Assembly (NCBI GenBank): GCA_018716105.1
Contig: DVKH01000031.1
Coordinates: 35,988 to 99,987 of the forward strand
DNA from: Candidatus Fimivivens faecavium
Lineage (GTDB): Bacteria > Bacillota > Clostridia > Oscillospirales > Ruminococcaceae
Direction: 5' to 3'
Length of the DNA stretch: 64,000 nucleotides
Below the pieces are notes generated by a model. The model saw only the letters and a list, made by a program, of their open reading frames with translations, was not told the DNA's origin and ran no database searches. Positions 8,722 to 17,026 of this stretch are shown one piece after another. The position numbers were made by a program, and so were the translations under genes. The first letter of the stretch is position 1. The number at the start of each line of letters is the position of its first letter.

Positions 8722-9525
8722 ATGAACGAAAACTGTTTTCAGAAGGCGAAGCGGGTTGTCGTTAAGGTGGGGACAACGACACTGACCCATGCGGGCGGCT
8801 CGGTCAACATCCGGGGGGTTGAACGGCTGGTCAAGACGCTGGCCGACCTTAAAAACGCTTCGCGGGAGCTGGTCCTGGTCAGCTCCGGCGCGATCGCGGT
8901 CGGAATGGGCGCGATCGGCCTGCCCCAGCGTCCATACGACATCCCATCGAAGCAAGCGGCCGCCGCGGTGGGTCAGTGCGAACTGATGTACTTATATGAC
9001 AAGCTGTTCAGCGAATATAATCACAACGTGTCCCAGGTGCTGCTGACGCGCGACGTCGTCGAGGACGAACACCGCAAGCAAAACGTCATCAACACCTTCG
9101 AGCGGCTGCTCGAATGGGGCGTTCTGCCGATTGTCAACGAGAACGACACCGTATCCTATGAAGAGATCGTCATCGGCGACAACGACACCCTCTCGGCGAT
9201 TGTGGCAAAGCTGGTGCGCGCAGACGCGCTGGTGCTGTTGAGCGACATCGACGGGCTCTATACCGCAGACCCGCGGGAAGACCCGAACGCACAACTGATT
9301 CCGGTGGTCGAGGAGATCGACGAGCGGATCCTCTCGCTCGCGGGCGGGAGCGGGAGCGCGCTGGGAACCGGCGGCATGGTGACCAAAATCCATGCGGCGC
9401 AGATTGCGGGGGAGGCGGGAATCGATATGGCGATCCTCAACGGTTCCAACCCGGGTTTGTTATATGATCTGTTTGACGGCAAGGCCGTCGGCACACACTT
9501 TAAGGGAGGGAAAAAACATGTATGA
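8722..9525 (+). CDS. proB: Glutamate 5-kinase
   Basis: A 267-residue enzyme that phosphorylates glutamate, the first step of proline synthesis. Amino-acid-kinase motifs: KVGTTTLTH near the start, VSSGAIAVGMGAIGL, NENDTVS, and the ATP-site region SDIDGLYTADPR. It ends after the kinase domain, so it lacks the C-terminal PUA domain of the 367-residue E. coli enzyme; short ProB forms are known. The ATG at 8722 has GGGAGGG upstream. The stop overlaps proA by 8 bases, indicating translational coupling. Confidence 0.95.
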   Translation: MNENCFQKAKRVVVKVGTTTLTHAGGSVNIRGVERLVKTLADLKNASRELVLVSSGAIAVGMGAIGLPQRPYDIPSKQAAAAVGQCELMYLYDKLFSEYNHNVSQVLLTRDVVEDEHRKQNVINTFERLLEWGVLPIVNENDTVSYEEIVIGDNDTLSAIVAKLVRADALVLLSDIDGLYTADPREDPNAQLIPVVEEIDERILSLAGGSGSALGTGGMVTKIHAAQIAGEAGIDMAILNGSNPGLLYDLFDGKAVGTHFKGGKKHV

Positions 9526-10762
9526 TCTCGTTTCCCTCGGCAAGAGCGCAAAGATGGCCTCAACCTTGCTGCGCGCGGCCAGCGAACAGGAGCGTAACCG
9601 CGCCCTTTCTGCAATCGCAGGGGCCCTTCGGGAGCGGCGGGAGGAGATCCTTGCGGCGAACAGGATCGACCTGGAAAACGCACGGGTCGCAGGGATGCGA
9701 AACGCGATGCTTGACCGGCTGACCCTCGATCAGGACCGGATTGAAAAGATTGCGGGAGCGGTTGAGGAGATCATCCGGCTGCGCGATCCGATCGGCGTTG
9801 TTGAGCACGGGCACAACCACCCCAACGGGATGCAGATTCTGCGGACCCGGGTCCCGCTCGGCGTGGTCGCGATGATCTATGAGGCGCGGCCGAACGTGAC
9901 GGTGGATGCGGCGGCGCTCTGCCTCAAGAGCGGGAACGCCTGCATCCTGCGCGGCGGGAAAGAGGCGTTCGGGACCAACCGGGCGTTGGCTGCGATCATG
10001 CGCGCCGCGGTGGAGCACGCAGGGCTTCCGGCGGACTGCATCGGCCTTGTGGAGGACACCTCGCGCGAGACGGCGGAACGGCTGATGAAGCTCGACGGCT
10101 ATATTGACCTTTTGGTACCGCGGGGCGGGGCGGGGCTGATCAAAACGGTGGTCAAAACCGCGACGGTCCCGGTGATCGAAACCGGGGCCGGCAACTGCCA
10201 TATTTATGTCGACAGCGAGGCGGACCTCGCGATGGCGGCGCGGATTGTGGACAATGCGAAGACCTCGCGCCCGTCGGTCTGCAACGCGGTGGAGACGGTT
10301 CTGGTGCACCAGGAAGCAGCGGGAGACTTCCTCCCGATGATGAAGGCGGCGCTCGATGCGCACAATGTCGAAATCCGCGGCTGCCCCAAGACGCGGGTGA
10401 TCCTCAAAACCGCGGTGGCGGCGACCGAAGAGGATTACGCAACCGAATTCAACGACTATATTCTTGCGGTGAAGGTGGTTGCAAGTTTCGAGGAGGCGGT
10501 CGGGCACATTGCGGCCTACTCAAGCGGGCATTCCGAGGCGATCGTCACGAAAAATGTGGAAAAAGCGCGCCGGTTTGTCCGCGAGGTAGACGCGGCGGCG
10601 GTTTATGTCAACGCCTCGACCCGGTTTACCGACGGCGGTGAGTTTGGTCTTGGAGCCGAAATCGGGATTTCGACCCAAAAGCTCCATGCGCGAGGCCCGA
10701 TGGGCCTGACCGAGCTGACCACCGTCAAATATGTGGTCAACGGCGACGGACAAATCCGTTGA
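9518..10762 (+). CDS. proA: Gamma-glutamyl phosphate reductase
   Basis: A 414-residue NADPH-dependent aldehyde-dehydrogenase-fold enzyme that reduces glutamyl phosphate to glutamate semialdehyde, the second proline step. It shows the NAD(P)-site segment RGGKEAFGTN, the catalytic Cys in SVCNAVETVL near residue 256, and the C-terminal block GGEFGLGAEIGISTQKLHARGPMGL. Length matches the family (417 in E. coli). The ATG at 9518 follows GGGAGGG. It overlaps proB and forms an operon with it. Confidence 0.96.
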   Translation: MYDLVSLGKSAKMASTLLRAASEQERNRALSAIAGALRERREEILAANRIDLENARVAGMRNAMLDRLTLDQDRIEKIAGAVEEIIRLRDPIGVVEHGHNHPNGMQILRTRVPLGVVAMIYEARPNVTVDAAALCLKSGNACILRGGKEAFGTNRALAAIMRAAVEHAGLPADCIGLVEDTSRETAERLMKLDGYIDLLVPRGGAGLIKTVVKTATVPVIETGAGNCHIYVDSEADLAMAARIVDNAKTSRPSVCNAVETVLVHQEAAGDFLPMMKAALDAHNVEIRGCPKTRVILKTAVAATEEDYATEFNDYILAVKVVASFEEAVGHIAAYSSGHSEAIVTKNVEKARRFVREVDAAAVYVNASTRFTDGGEFGLGAEIGISTQKLHARGPMGLTELTTVKYVVNGDGQIR

Positions 10763-10833
10763 CCGGGAGCAAAGCGATCACAGTGCCGTCCGGCCCGGTC
10801 GGGGCGCGCGGGGACGGCGGAATGGAGTGTTCT

Positions 10834-11529
10834 ATGGAAGATACAAAGCGGATCAGGACCCGCGCAAAGCGTTCCGGCAAGACCGCGCCGATCGGCGGGA
10901 TCTTTCTGGCGCTGGCGTTGGTGGGCCTTGTTGCGGTTGTGATCTGGAGCGTGGATTTTACCAAGGGTTTTCTCGACAACTCTGCGGAGGTGGAGCGGTT
11001 TGAGAAGTTTATCGCGCCGGTCGTGATGATGGACCCGGTGCCGTTCAACCGGATTGAAAACGCGGAGGAAAACCTGATCCTCCAGTCGTCGCTTTGGGCG
11101 GCGCTGCTTGGGGACAACCGGGCGAACTACACCTACGACGAGATGGGGATGCTGCTTGTCCCTGCGTCGGACGTCGAGGTTGCGGCGCATTCGTTATTCG
11201 GGCCCTATGTCACGGTCACACACCGGACGTTTGACGACAACGATGCAAGCTATATGTACGACCCGGAAATCGGGGCTTATCGGGTCCCGCTGGTGGCGAA
11301 AATCGCCTATTCCCCGAAGATCGAGGAGCTGACCAAGAAGGGCGACGCAATCACGCTGAAGGTCGGCTATGTCGCGCCGGGCAACGTTTGGAGCAGCCAG
11401 CAGCAGACCGAGACCGGCGAACCGGTTCCCGACAAATTTATGCTGTATGAACTGCTGAAGGGCGAAAACGGGTATTATATCGGCGCGGTGAAGGATACCG
11501 AGGACAATATTTTAAATCCAATCTCATAA
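10834..11529 (+). CDS. Membrane-anchored protein of unknown function
   Basis: About 231 residues. A basic N-terminus (KRIRTRAKRSGK) is followed by one membrane helix (IFLALALVGLVAVVIW), then an extracytoplasmic domain of about 190 residues without cysteines or a motif I recognise. Its orientation (positive side inside) predicts a surface domain. The ATG at 10834 has GGAG six bases upstream; ATG 10822 is an alternative. It lies 71 bases after proA on the same strand and ends at a strong terminator, so it probably closes the proBA transcript. Confidence 0.75.
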   Translation: MEDTKRIRTRAKRSGKTAPIGGIFLALALVGLVAVVIWSVDFTKGFLDNSAEVERFEKFIAPVVMMDPVPFNRIENAEENLILQSSLWAALLGDNRANYTYDEMGMLLVPASDVEVAAHSLFGPYVTVTHRTFDDNDASYMYDPEIGAYRVPLVAKIAYSPKIEELTKKGDAITLKVGYVAPGNVWSSQQQTETGEPVPDKFMLYELLKGENGYYIGAVKDTEDNILNPIS

Positions 11530-11538
11530 AGAACAAAA

Positions 11539-11575
11539 ATCCGGCGGCGGAATGTTTTCCGCCGCCGGATTTTTT
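11539..11575 (+). terminator. Strong intrinsic terminator of the proBA-side operon
   Basis: A perfect 14-bp stem (11539-11552 with 11557-11570) with a 4-base loop is followed by TTTTT. Confidence 0.9.
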
Positions 11576-11591
11576 GCCGGTTAAAAGAGTC

Positions 11592-11629
11592 GCAAAAGGC
11601 GCGCTTCTGCCTGGGAGCGCGCCTTTTGC
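11592..11629 (-). terminator. Terminator-like hairpin after gdhA
   Basis: A perfect 13-bp stem (11592-11604 with 11617-11629) lies 58 bases beyond the gdhA stop. On the minus strand it is followed by GACTCTTTTAA, so it likely ends the gdhA transcript; it may also act on rightward transcripts. Confidence 0.65.
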
Positions 11630-11687
11630 ATCAAGAGACTTTCTGTTTGTGTCATTGGAAAACACAAATGAAAAAGAGGGGGTGGGA

Positions 11688-13037
11688 TTAGAAAATTCCC
11701 TGTTCGATCATTGCCCGCGCAACCTTGTTGAAGCCCGCTATATTCGCGCCGGCGACGAGGTTATAGCCGAGGCCGTACTGCTCGGCGGCAGCGGCGGAAT
11801 TTGCATGGATTTCCTTCATGATGCGGTGGAGTTTTGCGTCGACCTCTTCCGCGGTCCAGGAAAGCCGGGCGGAGTTCTGCGCCATCTCGAGCGCGGATAC
11901 CGCCACGCCGCCGGCGTTGGCCGCCTTGGCGGGGGCGACCGTCACGCCGTTCTCCATGAGATAGGCGAGAGCTTCGTTGGTTGTGGGTATATTCGAAAGC
12001 TCTACCACATATTTGACATTGTTCGCGACAATCTTCTTCGCGTCTTCGAGCTGGATTTCATTCTGGGTTGCGCACGGCATCACGATATCGGCCTTGACGC
12101 CCCAGGGCTTTTCACCGGGGAAGAACTTCGCGCTCGGGTATTTGTCGGCGAAATCTCTGATGCGGCCGTTTCTGCTTTCGCGCAGTTCAAGCAAATAATC
12201 GACCTTTTCGCCGGAGATGCCGTCCTCATCGTAGATATAGCCTTCCGAGCCGGAGATGGTGACAACCTTTCCGCCGAGCTGGTTGATTTTGGTGGCCGCG
12301 CCCCAACACACGTTTCCATAGCCGGACAGCGCGAAGGTTTTGCCTGCGACGCCGCCGTCGTTCTGGTGCTGGAGAACTTCGTTGCAGAAATAGACGCCGC
12401 CGAAGCCGGTCGCTTCCGGGCGGATCAGGGAGCCGCCGTAGGTCGTGCCTTTGCCGGTCAGGACGCCGTTTTCCCAAACGCCCTTGATTCTCTTGTATTG
12501 GCCGTAGAGGTAGCCGATTTCGCGGCCGCCCACGCCGATATCGCCCGCCGGGACGTCGATGTCCGGGCCGATGTGGCGGTAGAGTTCGGTCATGAACGCC
12601 TGGCAGAAGCGCATGATTTCGTTATCGGACTTTCCGCGTGGATCGAAGTCGGAGCCGCCCTTCGCTCCGCCGATCGGAAGGCCGGTGAGCGCGTTTTTAA
12701 AGGTCTGCTCAAATCCGAGCGCTTTTAAAATCCCGATGTAGACGCTATTGTGGAACCGAAGGCCGCCTTTGTACGGGCCGATTGCGGAGTTGAACTGGAC
12801 GCGGTAGCCGCGGTTGACGCGGGTGATCCCCTCGTCGTCCACCCAGGTGACACGGAAGGCGATCTGGCGCTCCGGCTCGACAAGGCGGCCGAGAAGGTCG
12901 ATATTCTCGTATTCCGGATGCTTGTCGATGACGACTTCGAGCGAGGAGAAGACCTCTTCCACCGCCTGGATGAATTCCGGATCCCCGGCGTTTCGCCGTT
13001 TGACCGTCTCCAGGATCTTTGACATGTATGCGTTCAT
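11688..13037 (-). CDS. gdhA: Glutamate dehydrogenase (NADP-type family)
   Basis: A 449-residue enzyme interconverting 2-oxoglutarate plus ammonia and glutamate. It shows the substrate loop PIGGAKGGSDFDPRGKSD with the catalytic Lys, the DIDVPAGDIGVGGREIGYLYGQY block, and a Rossmann dinucleotide site SGYGNVCWGAA. Cofactor choice is inferred from the family (about 450 residues, hexameric NADP type). The ATG at 13037 is preferred to 13043, since the GGGGGG ribosome site is 8 bases from the former and only 2 from the latter. Monocistronic. Confidence 0.95.
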   Translation of the reverse strand: MNAYMSKILETVKRRNAGDPEFIQAVEEVFSSLEVVIDKHPEYENIDLLGRLVEPERQIAFRVTWVDDEGITRVNRGYRVQFNSAIGPYKGGLRFHNSVYIGILKALGFEQTFKNALTGLPIGGAKGGSDFDPRGKSDNEIMRFCQAFMTELYRHIGPDIDVPAGDIGVGGREIGYLYGQYKRIKGVWENGVLTGKGTTYGGSLIRPEATGFGGVYFCNEVLQHQNDGGVAGKTFALSGYGNVCWGAATKINQLGGKVVTISGSEGYIYDEDGISGEKVDYLLELRESRNGRIRDFADKYPSAKFFPGEKPWGVKADIVMPCATQNEIQLEDAKKIVANNVKYVVELSNIPTTNEALAYLMENGVTVAPAKAANAGGVAVSALEMAQNSARLSWTAEEVDAKLHRIMKEIHANSAAAAEQYGLGYNLVAGANIAGFNKVARAMIEQGIF

Positions 13038-13323
13038 AACCATAACCCCCCAAAATTTATAACAAAATCGTAGAACAATGAAAGATTTCCTGCAATAGGA
13101 AGATTATTAATATTCAACATGGCGCATTTTATTTTTTAAAACCAGCAGAATTCGGAATAAAGAGTAATTGTATCTAGGATATCGAATAAATAAGTCTAAA
13201 TAAATAACAATAAATGTGCTAAATATGAACATATGGCGCTCGCTGCGCCGCTCACTTTGAATTTGGATTTTTGATCAGGTTCATCGCCGTTTACAAATCG
13301 GACATAATATTCACGGAAATCGC

Positions 13324-14112
13324 CTAAAATGCGCCTTTTGCCATTGGAAGCGGAATTCCGTAAACTGCAAATGCATTTTTTGCCGTTTCGCGGATTAGCG
13401 TATCCGCTTCGATCCCTTTTACGCCGGCGAGGGTTCCGACAGTCCGGGGAAGCATGGTGGAATCGCAGCGCTTTCCGCGGAACGGCTCCGGCGCCATGTA
13501 GGGACAGTCCGTTTCGATGAGAAGCCGGTCGAGCGGGACGGCGCGCGCCGCTTCGAGCGGCCTGCGCGCATTTCGAAAGGTGACGGCGCCGGTGAAGCCG
13601 AGGTACATCCCAAGCCTTATATATTCGCGCGCGAGTTCCGCCGAGCCGGAAAAACAGTGCACGACGCCCTTGGGGCGAAAGCGTTTGACGATTTCGAGGG
13701 TGTCGGCATGCGCGTCCCGGCTGTGGATGATCACGGGGAGGCCGAGATCGCGCGCGAGGGCGAGCTGCCGTTCAAACGCGGCGCGCTGTACCTCGCGCGG
13801 GGAGCGGTCGTAGAAGTAGTCGAGTCCGATTTCGCCGAGCGCGACGACTTTGTTGTGCCGGGTGAGGGCTTCGATCTGCGTGAGCGCCTCGTCGGTGAGC
13901 GTTTTCGCCTCGTGCGGATGGACGCCGGCAGAGGCGTAGAGAAATGGAAACCGCTCGGCAAGGGCTTTTGCGCGCAGGCTGGAGGAGAGGTCGCTTGCAC
14001 TATTTAAAATCCAGCCGACGCCGTGAGCCGGCATCGAGGACACAAGCGCGTCGCGGTCGGCGTCGAAGGCCTCCTCGTCATAGTGCGCGTGGGAATCGAA
14101 GATCAGTGCCAT
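13324..14112 (-). CDS. TatD family metal-dependent hydrolase (DNase)
   Basis: A 262-residue amidohydrolase-fold protein. Metal ligands are visible: HAHYD near the start, the Glu in GEIGLDYFYDRSP, HSRDAH, HCFSG and ETDCPYMAPEPFRG. TatD proteins are 3'-5' exonucleases or phosphodiesterases for DNA/RNA repair and turnover. The ATG at 14112 follows AAGGAG. It lies downstream of metG on the same strand with a 92-base gap holding a hairpin; metG-tatD is a common Firmicutes pair. Confidence 0.93.
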   Translation of the reverse strand: MALIFDSHAHYDEEAFDADRDALVSSMPAHGVGWILNSASDLSSSLRAKALAERFPFLYASAGVHPHEAKTLTDEALTQIEALTRHNKVVALGEIGLDYFYDRSPREVQRAAFERQLALARDLGLPVIIHSRDAHADTLEIVKRFRPKGVVHCFSGSAELAREYIRLGMYLGFTGAVTFRNARRPLEAARAVPLDRLLIETDCPYMAPEPFRGKRCDSTMLPRTVGTLAGVKGIEADTLIRETAKNAFAVYGIPLPMAKGAF

Positions 14113-14150
14113 AAGGGGGTTCTCCTTCTTTCAGTGGGATCACAAAACGG

Positions 14151-14190
14151 CGGGGCATGGCGGACCGCAGCTGCGGCCTGCCATGCCCCG
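14151..14190 (-). terminator. Hairpin between metG and tatD
   Basis: An 11-bp stem (14151-14161 with 14180-14190) encloses a self-complementary 12-base core (CCGCAGCTGCGG). No T-run of note follows, so it is probably partial or a processing site. Confidence 0.45.
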
Positions 14191-14204
14191 CAATATGGTT
14201 GTTT

Positions 14205-16193
14205 TCAGTGAATTGAGGAGCCGCAGGGGATCGAATCGTCCATGAAGACCACGCGGACGTCCTCCGCGCCGTCCGGCTTGACCGAATCGGCGGCGAGGAT
14301 CATCCCCTCGCTCATCACGCCGCGGAGCTTTGCGGGCCTTAGGTTCGCAACCACGACTACCTTTTTCCCAACGAGGTCCTCCGGCTGGTACCACTGGTGG
14401 ATGCCGGAGACCACCTGACGGCCGGTCCCAGTCCCGTCGTCCAGGGAGAGGCGAAGAAGCTTGTCGGATTTCGGGACCGGTTCGCAGGCGGTGACCTTTG
14501 CGACAATGAGCTTTACCTTCTTGAAATCGTCGATGGTGATGATCCCTTCGGGCGCAGCGTCCTTGGGCTGTTCTGCTTTGGGTTTCGCTTGCTTCGCGGC
14601 GGGCTGCGCGCCGGCCGCTTCTTGCTCGGCCTGTTTCTGCTCGAGCAGCTCAAGCTCTTTTTTCATGTCGATGCGCGGGAAGAGGTTTTCGGTTTTGTTG
14701 ACGCAGTATTCGGTGTTCGCGAAATAGAGGGCGCTTTCATATTTGGCCGCCGATTCGTCGACGCCGAGCTGCCGCATAATCTTCTCCACGGAATCCGGGA
14801 TGAACGGGGTCAGAAGGATTGCCGAGATCCGGATAATCTCCAGAAGGTTGTAGAGGACGGCGGCGAGGCGGCCGGCCTGGGCCGGATCCTTGCCGAGCGC
14901 CCAGGGGGCGGTTTCATCGATATATTTGTTCGCGCGGGCGACGACCTTGAAGACCTCCACCAGTGCGTCCTGGAAGGCATAGCGCTCCATCGCCTCCTCA
15001 TAGCGGCCGCGCAGTTCCTCCGCCATGTGGATGAGCTGATCGTCCGGGGAGATGAAGTCGCGGTCCTGCGGGATGGCCTGCCCGAAGTATTTCTTCGCCA
15101 TTGAAAGGGTCCGGGAGACAAGGTTCCCGAGGTCGTTGGCGAGGTCGGAGTTGATTCTGTTGATCAGCGCTTCGTTCGAGAAGACGCCGTCGGAGCCGAA
15201 TGGGAACTCCCTGAGGAGGAAGTAGCGCAGCGAGTCTACGCCGTACCGCCCGCAGAGGACGACGGGGTCGACGACGTTGCCCTTCGACTTCGACATTTTC
15301 CCGCCCTCGAGCAGCAGCCAGCCGTGGCCGAAGACCCGCTTTGGCAGCGGGAGGTCGAGCGCCATGAGCATCGCGGGCCAGACGATGGTGTGGAAGCGGG
15401 TGATCTCTTTCCCGACGAAGTGGACGTCGGCCGGCCAGTATTTTTCGAAGTCGTGGTAGCGGCTGTTGCCGTAGCCGAGCGCGGTGATATAGTTCGAGAG
15501 CGCGTCGACCCAGACATAGACGATATGTCCGGGATCGAAGGTGACCGGGACGCCCCAGGTGAAGGTCGTCCGGGAAACGCAGAGGTCCTCGAGGCCGGGC
15601 CGGATAAAGTTGTTGACCATTTCGTTGAGGCGGCTCTGCGGTTCGATGAAATGGGGGTTCTCTTCATAATAATAATGCATCAGGCGGTCGGCGTATTTCG
15701 AGAGGCGGAAGAAATAGGCCTCCTCCTCGGTTTCGGCCACCTCGCGGCCGCAGTCGGGGCATTTTCCGTCAATCAGCTGGCTTTCGGTCCAGAACGATTC
15801 GCAAGGTGTGCAGTATTTGCCTTTGTAGGAACCTTTATAAATGTCGCCGCGGTCATAGAGCTCTTTGAAGATCTTCTGGACCGACTGCTGATGGTAATCG
15901 TCGGTGGTGCGGATGAAGCGGTCATTTGAGATGTTCATCAGCTTCCAAAGGTCCTTGATGCCCGCCACGATGTTGTCCACATACTGCTGGGGGGTAACGC
16001 CGGCGGCTTTCGCCTTGTCCTCGATTTTCTGCCCGTGCTCATCGGTGCCGGTGAGAAACATCACGTCGAAGCCCTGCATTCGCTTATACCGCGCCATGAC
16101 GTCGGCTGCGACTGTGCAGTAGCTGTGGCCGATGTGGAGCTTATCCGACGGATAATAGATCGGCGTTGTGATGTAGAACGTTTTTTTCTTCAT
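14205..16193 (-). CDS. metG: Methionine-tRNA ligase
   Basis: A 662-residue class I synthetase charging tRNA-Met. It shows the HIGH motif (KLHIGHSYC), a zinc knuckle (CTPCESFW...CPDCGRE), and the KMSKS loop (GGKMSKSKGNVVDP). After an Ala/Lys/Gln-rich linker near residues 530-560 comes a C-terminal EMAPII-like tRNA-binding domain (KVKLIVAKVTACEPVPKSDK). The ATG at 16193 gives the typical N-terminus KKKTFYITTPIYYPS; the frame is open further upstream but lacks similarity there. A long structured leader and a promoter are visible. Confidence 0.96.
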   Translation of the reverse strand: MKKKTFYITTPIYYPSDKLHIGHSYCTVAADVMARYKRMQGFDVMFLTGTDEHGQKIEDKAKAAGVTPQQYVDNIVAGIKDLWKLMNISNDRFIRTTDDYHQQSVQKIFKELYDRGDIYKGSYKGKYCTPCESFWTESQLIDGKCPDCGREVAETEEEAYFFRLSKYADRLMHYYYEENPHFIEPQSRLNEMVNNFIRPGLEDLCVSRTTFTWGVPVTFDPGHIVYVWVDALSNYITALGYGNSRYHDFEKYWPADVHFVGKEITRFHTIVWPAMLMALDLPLPKRVFGHGWLLLEGGKMSKSKGNVVDPVVLCGRYGVDSLRYFLLREFPFGSDGVFSNEALINRINSDLANDLGNLVSRTLSMAKKYFGQAIPQDRDFISPDDQLIHMAEELRGRYEEAMERYAFQDALVEVFKVVARANKYIDETAPWALGKDPAQAGRLAAVLYNLLEIIRISAILLTPFIPDSVEKIMRQLGVDESAAKYESALYFANTEYCVNKTENLFPRIDMKKELELLEQKQAEQEAAGAQPAAKQAKPKAEQPKDAAPEGIITIDDFKKVKLIVAKVTACEPVPKSDKLLRLSLDDGTGTGRQVVSGIHQWYQPEDLVGKKVVVVANLRPAKLRGVMSEGMILAADSVKPDGAEDVRVVFMDDSIPCGSSIH

Positions 16194-16210
16194 GCTTTGA
16201 CCATCCTTTC

Positions 16211-16240
16211 GCGCCTGTGGGAGATCTCTCCCGCAGGCGC
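16211..16240 (-). promoter_or_regulatory. Near-perfect palindromic hairpin in the metG leader
   Basis: Thirty bases fold into a stem of about 14 bp (GCGCCTG...CAGGCGC outer arms, one wobble). It ends 17 bases before the metG ATG and beside its ribosome site. It could hide the ribosome site or act as a terminator-like switch. Confidence 0.5.
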
Positions 16241-16467
16241 CAATGATATCCGCGCCGGAACCGGACGGCGCAAAGGCCGCTTGGAACACCGATTTGAAAT
16301 CTTCAGATGCGAGTTTGAATAGTTGTCCGGCCCGCTTTCATATAGTTGGAGAGAGATGCGGCCCCGCTGCCCGAACCCGCGGCTGGGTGGACGTGTTCGA
16401 ATAACGCAGCGCGGCTCTCCCGCCAAAGGCGGGGGGAACTGGGCCGCCGCCCGATTTGCTGCGAACA

Positions 16468-16496
16468 ATTATACCATTGGCGCTAGGAAAACTCAA
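16468..16496 (-). promoter_or_regulatory. Sigma-A promoter of metG
   Basis: On the minus strand, TTGAGT (16496-16491), 17 bp, TATAAT (16473-16468). The predicted start near 16461 leaves a leader of about 270 bases. Confidence 0.75.
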
Positions 16497-16812
16497 CCAT
16501 TCCGGGCGTTCTTTGCATTCAGTTTGCCCGAAAACGGACAGGCTCACACCGAAAAACGAAACAGCCGGCCCGATTCAGGGGAGGATGGCCTTCACAGCCG
16601 CAAAAGCAGTTTTACGCTTCCAGAAGAGATCAGGCTGGCGTGCAGGATAGAATCCGCCGGCCCGGCTTCTGCCTGGGTCCGCAGAACCGCAAACCGAAAC
16701 GCAGGGACGATCGGCGATCTATTGCAGACGACTGATGGCCCCGTATTTGGATGGGGATTCGGCACACAAAGGGGGAAGCGAGATGATTAAGAATTGACGG
16801 TCTTTACAAGCG

Positions 16813-16837
16813 GTCTGATAAAAGCGTAAAATCAGAC
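16813..16837. promoter_or_regulatory. Dyad GTCTGAT-N11-ATCAGAC upstream of the CdaR/PucR-type gene
   Basis: Perfect 7-bp inverted repeats flank a possible second promoter (TTTACA 16803-16808, 18 bp, TAAAAT 16827-16832). The right arm overlaps this -10. This arrangement suggests an operator, but no regulator can be named. Confidence 0.35.
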
Positions 16838-16942
16838 GTAGAAAATTGTGGGAAAACAGCGATATTAAGCCAGTCCGGGGGAAGAATGCGGTCGAAAGAC
16901 CTCAAATTCCACAATTATTTACATGAATCCCTTTATTTTATG

Positions 16943-16971
16943 TTGCAAATGCAGAGAGTTTTATGTAAAAT
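16943..16971 (+). promoter_or_regulatory. Sigma-A promoter of the CdaR/PucR-type regulator
   Basis: TTGCAA (16943-16948), 17 bp, TAAAAT (16966-16971). The predicted start near 16978 leaves a leader of about 50 bases before the ATG at 17027. Confidence 0.65.
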
Positions 16972-17026
16972 AGATACTAACGGCCAAACTGTTATGGTAT
17001 TCTTGACAATGAAAGAGGAGTATGTT

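Larger units (their letters stand above)
16194..17026. other. 833-base divergent intergenic region between metG and the CdaR/PucR-type gene
   Basis: It holds the metG promoter and a leader of about 270 bases on the minus strand, the regulator promoter on the plus strand, and a small dyad near 16813. The open frame at 16323-16790 is not convincing as a gene. Nothing else was recognised between about 16500 and 16790. Confidence 0.6.

Noticed and set aside
11574..12728. 384-codon plus-strand frame opposite gdhA
   Set aside because: Shadow of gdhA, which has all family motifs; the frame also runs through two terminators.
16323..16790. 155-codon open frame between metG and the CdaR/PucR-type gene
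   Set aside because: It overlaps the metG leader and promoter on the other strand, has no ribosome site and gives an Arg/Gly/Pro-rich sequence typical of chance frames in GC-rich DNA.
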